A stretch of DNA of 64,000 bases from an uncultured Clostridia bacterium (GTDB taxonomy: Bacteria; Bacillota; Clostridia; Christensenellales; Borkfalkiaceae). The stretch spans positions 30,301 to 94,300 of the forward strand of contig CAMWIW010000004.1 of NCBI GenBank assembly GCA_947174415.1. Reading direction: 5' to 3'. Positions 31,902 through 38,788 of this stretch are shown here, in pieces; the stretch's first letter is position 1, and each line of letters opens with the position of its first letter. The position numbers and the translations under genes are program-made. The notes beneath the pieces were generated by a model. It did no database searches. It had not been told where the DNA came from and saw only the letters and a list, made by a program, of their open reading frames with translations.

Positions 31902-31914
31902 AATCTACCCCTTA

Positions 31915-31946
31915 AATAACATTAGTTATTAATAACAAGTGTTATT
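31915..31946. promoter_or_regulatory. Tandem TetR operator candidates
   Basis: Two abutting 16-base palindromes: AATAACATTAGTTATT (31915-31930, 6-base arms) and AATAACAAGTGTTATT (31931-31946, 7-base arms). The second overlaps the -10 box, so binding would block transcription. Confidence 0.72.
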
Positions 31947-31972
31947 TTATCATAAAGTATAATAGTTGTCAA
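31944..31972 (-). promoter_or_regulatory. Promoter of the TetR-exporter operon
   Basis: Minus strand: TTGACA (31972-31967), 17-base spacer, TAAAAT (31949-31944), close to consensus and therefore in need of repression. Confidence 0.85.
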
Positions 31973-31992
31973 TATTTTTTATATAAAAGTGA

Positions 31993-32024
31993 AGCCCCTT
32001 CGGCGGATTTACGCCGAAGGGGCT
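31993..32024 (-). terminator. Terminator of rnpB
   Basis: A perfect 13-bp stem with core GCCCCTTCGGCG and a 6-base loop, followed on the minus strand by TTCACTTTTATA, seven bases after the RNA's 3' stem. Confidence 0.85.
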
Positions 32025-32030
32025 ATATTT

Positions 32031-32391
32031 CAGTTTGAGATTAATCTGTAAGCCGAGTTCTGTCGTGTACGGTTATCTATCTAATCTTGCAGTCGCCTGC
32101 AAGCTCAAGCGATATTTACGGCTGTAAGCAGACGGGCAGCCTTTGCATTTAAGCAAGCTCACAGCCCAATCTTGCATCGGGTGGGGTTTAATTGGCTCTC
32201 CTTGTCGCCAAGGAGACGGTGAGCTCTTACCTCGCCATTCCAACCTTACGGAGTTAACCCCGCGGTATATTTCTGTTCACTTTCCTTGAAGTCGCCTTCT
32301 CTTGCCGTTAACAAGCACCCTTGCCCTGCGATGCTCGGACTTTCCTCACGCTACTTTAAGTAGCCCGCAACCGTATAATTAACTCAAACTG
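32031..32391 (-). ncRNA. rnpB: RNase P RNA
   Basis: About 361 nt of bacterial RNase P RNA, the catalytic part of the tRNA 5'-end processing enzyme. The universally conserved parts are present on the minus strand: GAGGAAAGTCCGAGC (P4 5' strand region) near the 5' end, the AGGGTGC region and AAGGGTGCTTGTTAACGGC-type loop following, and ACAGAACTCGGCTTACAG near the 3' end. The ends pair as CAGTTTGAG/CTCAAACTG (P1). The fold appears to be type A. It has its own promoter and terminator. Confidence 0.96.
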
Positions 32392-32396
32392 AAAAT

Positions 32397-32426
32397 ATTA
32401 TAGCACTTTTTTTAAAATAAGGGCAA
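32397..32426 (-). promoter_or_regulatory. Promoter of rnpB
   Basis: Minus strand: TTGCCC (32426-32421), 18-base spacer, TATAAT (32402-32397), five bases before the RNA's 5' stem. Confidence 0.75.
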
Positions 32427-32443
32427 GTATTTTACAGTTTGAG

Positions 32444-32472
32444 TTGCTTTTTAGCGTAATTTATTTTACAAT
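32444..32472 (+). promoter_or_regulatory. Promoter of pyk
   Basis: TTGCTT at 32444-32449, 17-base spacer, TACAAT at 32467-32472, 28 bases before the pyk start; it diverges from the rnpB promoter. Confidence 0.65.
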
Positions 32473-32500
32473 ATTGCTTAGTATTTATGAGGTATTGTGT

Positions 32501-33919
32501 ATGAAGAAAACTAAGATTATATGTACGCTCGGTCCTGCAAGTGATACCGAAGAAGTTTTATCCGACCTGATTGACGCAGGTATGAATGTTGCGCGCCTTA
32601 ACTTTTCACACGGCACGCACGAGGACCACGCAAAGAAAATAGCTATGGTTAAGGCTGTCAGAGAAAGAAAACGCGCCCCCATTGCGATAATGCTTGACAC
32701 GAAAGGTCCTGAATTCAGGATAAGAACGTTCAAAAACGGTAAAATCACGCTTAAAGACGGCGACGAATTCACCTTTACAACTAACGAAATAGTCGGTGAT
32801 AACACGCGCGTTTCCGTTTCTTTCAAGAGCATTTGCGAGCAAATGTCAGCAGGCGATAAAATTCTGTTGAATAACGGACTTATGATTTTCGAAGTCGTAT
32901 CTGTTAAAAAACCCAACGTTATCTGCAAAACGGTAGTCGGCGGCGAACTGTCTGACAGAAAGTCTATGTTCTTCCCCGATAAAGAGCTTAAGATGGAATA
33001 TCTTTCCGAACAGGACAAGGCGGATATAAAATTCGGCGTTGAACAAGGCGTTGACTTTATCGCCGCGTCTTTCGTATCGAGAGCGCAAGACGTTATAGAT
33101 ATAAGAAATTGGCTTAGAGAGTGCGGCTCACCCGACGGCAATATCGAAATTATCGCAAAAATCGAGAGCCGTGCAGGCGTTAACAATCTTGACGAAATTT
33201 TAAAAGTTTGCGACGGAATAATGGTTGCACGCGGCGACCTCGGCGTAGAAGTGCCTTTCGAAGAGCTGCCCAGCATACAGAAAACTATAATAAAGAAATG
33301 CCGTATTTGCGGCAAGCGTTCCATTACGGCAACCGAAATGCTTGAATCTATGATTAAGCAGCCCCGCCCTACCCGTGCGGAGATTTCCGACGTTGCGAAC
33401 GCCGTTTACGACGGTTCATCGGCTATAATGCTTTCGGGCGAAACCGCCGCAGGCTCTTACCCCGTTGAAGCTGTCAAGGCAATGGCAAGAATTGCCCGTC
33501 AGGCAGAAGCAAACACCTCTTACATTGCTCACATTAACGAAGACGATTACTCAATTAATAAGCTTTCCGAGGCGTTGGCGCACTCCGCTTGCACCCTTGC
33601 TCACGATATCGGCGCAAAGGTTATAGTCGTTTGCACGCGTACAGGCGGCACGGCGAGAACAGTTTCGCGCTTCCGTCCCATGATTGACATTATCGGTATG
33701 ACTACGGACGAAAGAGCGTACAGAAGACTTTCTTTAAGTTGGGGCGTTATCCCCGTAATGAGCGAAGAATTTTACTCGGTTGACGTACTCTTCCACTATG
33801 CAAAACGCGCCGCGCTCGATTCTGGTATCGTGCAAAAGGGCGATAAAATCGTACTTACGGGCGGTACACCCAACGGCAAGAGCGGAAACTCGAACCTCAT
33901 AAACGTTGAAACCGTATAA
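32501..33919 (+). CDS. pyk: Pyruvate kinase
   Basis: A 472-residue pyruvate kinase, the last ATP-forming step of glycolysis. It shows KIICTLGPAS at the start, MNVARLNFSHG, the MLDTKGPEFR active-site loop, the catalytic IIAKIESRAGVNNLDEIL and MVARGDLGVEVP, TATEMLESMI and LSGETAAGSYPVEAV, then the C-terminal regulatory domain. It lacks the extra PEP-utiliser-like C-terminal domain of Bacillus Pyk. The reading frame extends 19 codons upstream, but the ATG at 32501 with GAGG before it gives the family start. Confidence 0.97.
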   Translation: MKKTKIICTLGPASDTEEVLSDLIDAGMNVARLNFSHGTHEDHAKKIAMVKAVRERKRAPIAIMLDTKGPEFRIRTFKNGKITLKDGDEFTFTTNEIVGDNTRVSVSFKSICEQMSAGDKILLNNGLMIFEVVSVKKPNVICKTVVGGELSDRKSMFFPDKELKMEYLSEQDKADIKFGVEQGVDFIAASFVSRAQDVIDIRNWLRECGSPDGNIEIIAKIESRAGVNNLDEILKVCDGIMVARGDLGVEVPFEELPSIQKTIIKKCRICGKRSITATEMLESMIKQPRPTRAEISDVANAVYDGSSAIMLSGETAAGSYPVEAVKAMARIARQAEANTSYIAHINEDDYSINKLSEALAHSACTLAHDIGAKVIVVCTRTGGTARTVSRFRPMIDIIGMTTDERAYRRLSLSWGVIPVMSEEFYSVDVLFHYAKRAALDSGIVQKGDKIVLTGGTPNGKSGNSNLINVETV

Positions 33920-33940
33920 CCGCATTATTGCAAAATAAAA

Positions 33941-33969
33941 AATCCCCCGCGCCGTCAGCGCGGGGGATT
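33941..33969. terminator. Bidirectional terminator between pyk and the opp operon
   Basis: A perfect 11-bp stem, AATCCCCCGCG (33941-33951) and its complement (33959-33969), with A/T tracts on both sides. Confidence 0.92.
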
Positions 33970-33974
33970 AGTTT

Positions 33975-34226
33975 TTATTTCAACCAAAAATACGCAAGTA
34001 AAAAGACGAGTGAAAACATAAGCACGGACACAATAATGAACGGTGCAATTGCAGCAAATGCGCCCCTGACCATTGCCCAATATTCTTTCCGTGTTACCTT
34101 CGTTTTTGTCTTTTTCATATCGCTTTGCTTTTTCGCGTTCGGGTTGTACCACTTGAACCCGTCCACGTTCATATCCGCAAAGCTCGTAGTCATATCAAGG
34201 TCGTCGTCTGACCTCTTTTTAGCCAT
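33975..34226 (-). CDS. Small membrane protein ending the opp operon, unknown function
   Basis: An 83-residue protein with a charged N-terminal half (MAKKRSDDDLDMTTSF) and one or two hydrophobic helices at the C-terminus (about 55-82). The start overlaps the oppF stop by eight bases with GAGGAAAA before ATG, so it is part of the operon. No family was recognised. Being attached to an oligopeptide transporter, it may be an accessory subunit, but that is only context. Confidence 0.75.
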   Translation of the reverse strand: MAKKRSDDDLDMTTSFADMNVDGFKWYNPNAKKQSDMKKTKTKVTRKEYWAMVRGAFAAIAPFIIVSVLMFSLVFLLAYFWLK

Positions 34227-35370
34227 TATTTTCCTCTTGTCCGTCAGCGGTGTTTTCCGCTACGGCTTTTTTATTTTTATTGAACACCTTCATATCTTCC
34301 TTTGCAAGCGCGGTAATTCTTTCAAGCTCTTCGGCTTTTTTGAGCTCGTTCTTGCAATATTCGTTTTCTTCGGGTGTGTTGTAGAGGTGGCAAGCACAGA
34401 AGTGCCCTTTTTCAACCTCTTTATAAATGGGCTTAACCTTGCCGCATATATCCATACAATGCTCGCAACGCGTATGGAATTTACAGCCCTTAGGAGGATT
34501 TACGGGCGAAGGTATATCGCCTTTCAAGATAATTCTGTTCATCTTGACGTGCGGATTAGGCACGGGAACAGCCGAGAAAAGCGCCTTCGTGTACGGGTGA
34601 AGAGTATTTGAGAAAATAGCTTCCTTAGGACCATACTCAACCATACTGCCGAGGTACATTACGCCGACTTCGTCGGAAATATGCTTTACGACCGACAAAT
34701 CGTGTGAAATAAATATATACGTCAATTGCAACTTTTGCTGCAACTCTTTCAGCATATTTATTATCTGAGCCTGAATGGAAACGTCAAGCGCGGACACGGG
34801 TTCGTCGCAAATGACCAAGTCGGGCTTTAACGCCAAAGCGCGGGCAATACATATTCTTTGCCTTTGTCCGCCCGAGAACTCGTGAGGGTATCTCTCATAA
34901 TAGTGCGGTTGAAGTCCGCACATTTTCATAACGCTTAAAATATAGTCGTGATGTTCCTCTTTCGGCACAATTTTGTGCTCGCGCACAGCCTCGCCGATAA
35001 TTTCGCCGACAGTAAGCCTCGGTGAAAGACTTGCGTACGGGTCTTGGAAAATCATCTGCATATTGGGGCGAAGCTTGTTGAACTCACGGTTCGATATTTT
35101 AGAAACTTCCTTGCCTTTGAACCATATTTCCCCGCCCGTTACGTCGTAAAGGCGAAGAACCGTTCTGCCCATAGTCGTCTTTCCGCAACCGCTTTCGCCG
35201 ACTATTCCGAGGGTCTTGCCCTTGCTTACGGAAAACGAAACGCCGTCAACGGCTTTAAGATATTTCGTGGGTCTGCCCATAAGCGTCGTATCCACCACGA
35301 AATACTGTTTTAAATCTTTAACTTCCAAAAGAGGTTCTTCTATTTTTGTTTCAACTGTCTTTTCAGACAT
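34219..35370 (-). CDS. oppF: Oligopeptide ABC transporter ATP-binding protein OppF
   Basis: A 383-residue ATPase. It shows Walker A GESGCGKTT, signature FSGGQRQRICIARAL and Walker B DLVICDEPVSALD, and the C-terminal oligopeptide-transporter domain with four cysteines (HTRCEHCMDICG and a later CACHLY) that in OppD/DppD proteins can hold an iron-sulfur cluster. A charged tail of about 50 residues follows. It starts one base after the oppD stop and powers peptide import with OppD. Confidence 0.95.
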   Translation of the reverse strand: MSEKTVETKIEEPLLEVKDLKQYFVVDTTLMGRPTKYLKAVDGVSFSVSKGKTLGIVGESGCGKTTMGRTVLRLYDVTGGEIWFKGKEVSKISNREFNKLRPNMQMIFQDPYASLSPRLTVGEIIGEAVREHKIVPKEEHHDYILSVMKMCGLQPHYYERYPHEFSGGQRQRICIARALALKPDLVICDEPVSALDVSIQAQIINMLKELQQKLQLTYIFISHDLSVVKHISDEVGVMYLGSMVEYGPKEAIFSNTLHPYTKALFSAVPVPNPHVKMNRIILKGDIPSPVNPPKGCKFHTRCEHCMDICGKVKPIYKEVEKGHFCACHLYNTPEENEYCKNELKKAEELERITALAKEDMKVFNKNKKAVAENTADGQEENNG

Positions 35371-35371
35371 A

Positions 35372-36676
35372 TTAAACCTCCTTTCCGTCGTCGTTTGTTT
35401 TGTATAAATAGCAAGATACGCTGTGGGTGGGTGATACCTTTACAAGCTCGGGGTACTCTCCCGCGCACTCAACGCGGCATTTTTCGCATCTGTCGCGGAA
35501 ATAGCAATAGTTAGGCATGTCTACGGGGTTGGGCACGAAACCGGGAATACAGTACAGAGAATCCACGTCGCTGTCAACGGTGGGCTTACTCTTCTGCAAA
35601 CCTATCGTGTAAGGGTGCATAGGATGGTCGAATATATCCTCCGCCGTACCCATTTCGATAACTTTCCCCGCATACATAACAACTACAAAATCAGCCATCT
35701 CGGCTACCACGCCCAAATCGTGTGTGATAAGCATAATACTGCCGTTTATCTTTGCTTTAATTTCCTTCAACAGGTCGAGGATTTGTGCCTGAATTGTAAC
35801 GTCAAGCGCAGTCGTAGGCTCGTCCGCAATTATAAGACGGGGATTGCAAAGAAGCGCCATTGCAATCATAACCCTTTGACGCATACCGCCCGAAAGCTCG
35901 TGCGGGAATTTCTTGTATATGCTTTCAGCGTCAGCCATTCCTACGAGTTGCAGCATTTCAAGACTACGTTCTTTTGCCTTTGCCTTGGATATACCTTCAA
36001 TGTGCAAAAGCGCAACCTCGTCAAGCTGATTGCCTATGGTGAATACGGGATTTAACGAAGTCATCGGCTCTTGGAAAATCATAGCGATTTCACTGCCGCG
36101 GATAGCGCGCATTGCGTCAATAGGCATTTTTGCAATGTCTACAACGCGCTCTTCTCTCTCGTACAAATTACCGCCGAGTTCGTTCTTCCTGATTACGGGT
36201 TTGCCTTTCTTATCAAGAACGGGCTTCTCCGCCCCGTTTTCGTCTAATTCGGTTTCGTAGACGGGTATTTTGCGTCCCTTTTCGTCCCTTTTATACGAAT
36301 TGGATTTAAATCTTATCGCGCCGTCAACTATTTGACCGGCAGGGCCTTGAACGAGCTGCATAGTGGAAAGCGAAGTTACAGACTTCCCGCAGCCGCTTTC
36401 GCCGACGACGCCGACGGTTGAACCTTCAGGAATGGAGAACGAAACGCCGTTAACCGCCTTTACTACTCCCGCATCGGTGAAGAAATACGTGCGCAAGTCT
36501 TCGATTTCGAGAATGTTAGAAGGGTCTTTCATTTCGGTTACGAACTCTTCTTCTCTTATTTTTCTTTTCTTGCGCTTTTCGTAGTACTTCGTCTGCTTTG
36601 CGTTCTCTTTGGCAATGCGGCGCGATTCAGCACCCGATATATAGTGCGATTTTTTAGTATTTGTTTCTTCGGACAT
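35372..36676 (-). CDS. oppD: Oligopeptide ABC transporter ATP-binding protein OppD
   Basis: A 434-residue ATPase, about 100 longer than usual. The extra length is a charged 50-residue N-terminal extension and a lysine/glutamate-rich insertion of about 60 residues between Walker A (GESGCGKSV) and the Q-loop (IFQEPMTSLNP). The signature LSGGMRQRVMIAMAL and Walker B RLIIADEPTTALD are intact, as is the cysteine-bearing C-terminal domain (FRDRCEKCRVECAG). It pairs with OppF and lies three bases after oppC. Confidence 0.95.
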   Translation of the reverse strand: MSEETNTKKSHYISGAESRRIAKENAKQTKYYEKRKKRKIREEEFVTEMKDPSNILEIEDLRTYFFTDAGVVKAVNGVSFSIPEGSTVGVVGESGCGKSVTSLSTMQLVQGPAGQIVDGAIRFKSNSYKRDEKGRKIPVYETELDENGAEKPVLDKKGKPVIRKNELGGNLYEREERVVDIAKMPIDAMRAIRGSEIAMIFQEPMTSLNPVFTIGNQLDEVALLHIEGISKAKAKERSLEMLQLVGMADAESIYKKFPHELSGGMRQRVMIAMALLCNPRLIIADEPTTALDVTIQAQILDLLKEIKAKINGSIMLITHDLGVVAEMADFVVVMYAGKVIEMGTAEDIFDHPMHPYTIGLQKSKPTVDSDVDSLYCIPGFVPNPVDMPNYCYFRDRCEKCRVECAGEYPELVKVSPTHSVSCYLYKTNDDGKEV

Positions 36677-36679
36677 TTT

Positions 36680-37756
36680 TTACCTCTTCATTTTAGGGTC
36701 AAACGCGTCCCTTAAACCGTCGCCGATAAAGTTGAATGCAAGTATGGCAAGCGTAATGCAAATGCCGGGGGGTATCCAGAAATTCGGATAGAAACTCAAA
36801 CGGGTACTGTTTGCCGCAGCGTTTATCATCGAACCCCAAGTTGCCGTACCTATAGGCGCGCCTATTCCGAGGAAGCCCAAAGTTGCCTCGGTAAGAATTA
36901 TACTGCCAAGACCGAGCGTCATCGAAACGATTAGCTGAGGCAATACGTTGGGAATAAGATGCTTGAATATCTTTCTTTTTACGGACAGACCCGAGCACTT
37001 TGCCGCAAGCATAAACTCCTGTTCCCTCAAAGAAAGGATTTGCCCGCGAACAAGCCGCGCCGTGCCCGCCCAACCGATTAGGGTCAAAATACCCATCATA
37101 TAATATAGTCGCTCGATTGTCAGAATTCCGTTCGCGTCGAAGACGGAATAGAAAATCAGCATTATCGGTAGCGTCGGGATACAGTACAGAATATCCGTTA
37201 TACGCATTATTAGGTTATCGACTTTTCCGCCGAAGTATCCCGCAAGTCCGCCTAAAACGACGCCCAAAAGGGTCTCTAAGATTATTACTACGAAACCGAT
37301 TGTAAGCGAAATTCTTCCGCCGTACATAAGCCTCGTGAATATATCCCAGCCGTTTTCGTCAGTGCCAAGCCAGTGCTCGGCGGAAAGCTCCGCCTCTTTG
37401 TTCAGGGGGCTTTCGGTAACCGAAATATCCCAACAGCTTGACTGATTGCCGTTCTCGTCTACAAATTTTGTCTGACTGTAATTGACAATTGTAGTCGGTG
37501 TTTCGTCGGCTTGTTGCTCTCCCCAAGGAGAAAACAGCGGACCGAAAAAAGATAATAAAAACAATGCAACTATTACTACCAAACCGACAACCGAGAGCTT
37601 GGAGCGGAAAAATCTCTTTGCAACCGTTCTTGCGGGGGAAAGAACTTTTACTCTTTCACCCAACACTTCTCCGTGCAGCTCGTTGAATTTGGTTTCGTCG
37701 CTTGTTTCGGCTTTTAACTCTTCCGTATTTTCTACGGGCGTTTTATTTTCTTCCAT
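36680..37756 (-). CDS. oppC: Oligopeptide ABC transporter permease OppC
   Basis: A 358-residue permease with an acidic N-terminal extension of about 35 residues, a first helix (KLSVVGLVVIVALFLLSFFG), an extracellular loop and five further helices. The EAA loop reads EQEFMLAAKCSGLSVKRKIF then HLIPNVLP, the contact site for the ATPases. It lies nine bases after oppB. Confidence 0.95.
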   Translation of the reverse strand: MEENKTPVENTEELKAETSDETKFNELHGEVLGERVKVLSPARTVAKRFFRSKLSVVGLVVIVALFLLSFFGPLFSPWGEQQADETPTTIVNYSQTKFVDENGNQSSCWDISVTESPLNKEAELSAEHWLGTDENGWDIFTRLMYGGRISLTIGFVVIILETLLGVVLGGLAGYFGGKVDNLIMRITDILYCIPTLPIMLIFYSVFDANGILTIERLYYMMGILTLIGWAGTARLVRGQILSLREQEFMLAAKCSGLSVKRKIFKHLIPNVLPQLIVSMTLGLGSIILTEATLGFLGIGAPIGTATWGSMINAAANSTRLSFYPNFWIPPGICITLAILAFNFIGDGLRDAFDPKMKR

Positions 37757-37765
37757 TTCTCCCCC

Positions 37766-38761
37766 CTACTTTCCAAGTTTTACGCGAGGGTCTACTACTG
37801 CGTACATAATATCGGTTAGCAAAATTCCAATAATGGTAAGTACGGCTATGAACATATCGTATCCCATAATAAACGGAACGTCGCCGTTCATAGTCATAGT
37901 ATAGGCAACGCTACCTATACCTTGAATTGCAAACACTTGCTCGACAATCATAGAACCGCCGAAAAGCGAGGGCAAAATTCCCGCAAGCGTAGTAACGAGC
38001 GGTATAAGCGTGTTTCTGAAAACGTGCTTATATACGACTTTTCTTTCGGAAAGTCCCTTTGCCCGTGCAGTACGGATATAATCGGCGTTCAGAACTTCCA
38101 AAGTGTTTGTTCTCGTGTACCTCATCATCGAACCGATTGAAAGTATCGTAAGAACCAAAATAGGCAGAACCAAGTGCCAGGAAGTATCCAAAAACTTACT
38201 GAACCCCTGAAGATTTGCCGTCGGGGTGTTCAACGAACCGATAGGAAACCAACCCAAATCAACCGCAAATATCTTTATGAGAATACTTGCGAAGAAGAAC
38301 GACGGGAAAGATATTCCTATCATAGTCAAAACCGTAACGGTATAGTCAAGCTTTCCGTACTGGTTGCAAGCGCACTTTATTCCGAGAGGAATAGCAATAA
38401 CAAGTTCCAATGCAAGGGAAATTAAGGCAATCGCAAACGATACGCCCATATTTTCGAAGATAACGTCCCCTACCTTACGACCGTTCGTAAGACAAGTACC
38501 GAAATCACCCGAAAAGAAAGCGCAAAGCCACTTCCACCAACCGCCTACGATTCCGCCGAACGAGTTGTCGCCCAAATTGTACGAATCGAGTATAGCTTGC
38601 AATTTTTCAGGGTCGGCAGCCTGCCCCTGTTGAAGACTCGAATAATATCTTTGTTCAATAATATTCATAGGCATAAGCCTTATGAGGATATAAAGAATTA
38701 TAGATACCGCCAAGAGTATAAACAGGGCAAGCAGCAACCTTTTTACTACGTATTTAAACAT
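37766..38761 (-). CDS. oppB: Oligopeptide ABC transporter permease OppB
   Basis: A 331-residue permease with six helices. It begins MFKYVVKRLLLALFILLAVS, the typical OppB start, and has the EAA loop NADYIRTARAKGLSERKVVY with HVFRNTL. The large loop after helix 1 holds QGQAADPEKLQAI. It forms the translocation channel with OppC and follows oppA by 27 bases. Confidence 0.95.
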   Translation of the reverse strand: MFKYVVKRLLLALFILLAVSIILYILIRLMPMNIIEQRYYSSLQQGQAADPEKLQAILDSYNLGDNSFGGIVGGWWKWLCAFFSGDFGTCLTNGRKVGDVIFENMGVSFAIALISLALELVIAIPLGIKCACNQYGKLDYTVTVLTMIGISFPSFFFASILIKIFAVDLGWFPIGSLNTPTANLQGFSKFLDTSWHLVLPILVLTILSIGSMMRYTRTNTLEVLNADYIRTARAKGLSERKVVYKHVFRNTLIPLVTTLAGILPSLFGGSMIVEQVFAIQGIGSVAYTMTMNGDVPFIMGYDMFIAVLTIIGILLTDIMYAVVDPRVKLGK

Positions 38762-38788
38762 TTTGTATAATTTGCTCCGAAATAACGA

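Noticed and set aside
32031..32442. Threefold CAGTTTGAG near rnpB, first taken for a repeat
   Set aside because: Two copies are the paired ends (P1) of RNase P RNA; the third at 32434 is probably chance or a small duplication in the pyk-rnpB spacer.
32485..33324. A 279-codon minus-strand open frame opposite pyk
   Set aside because: Pyruvate kinase on the plus strand is unambiguous; the reverse frame has no start signal and a Ser-rich nonsense-like translation.
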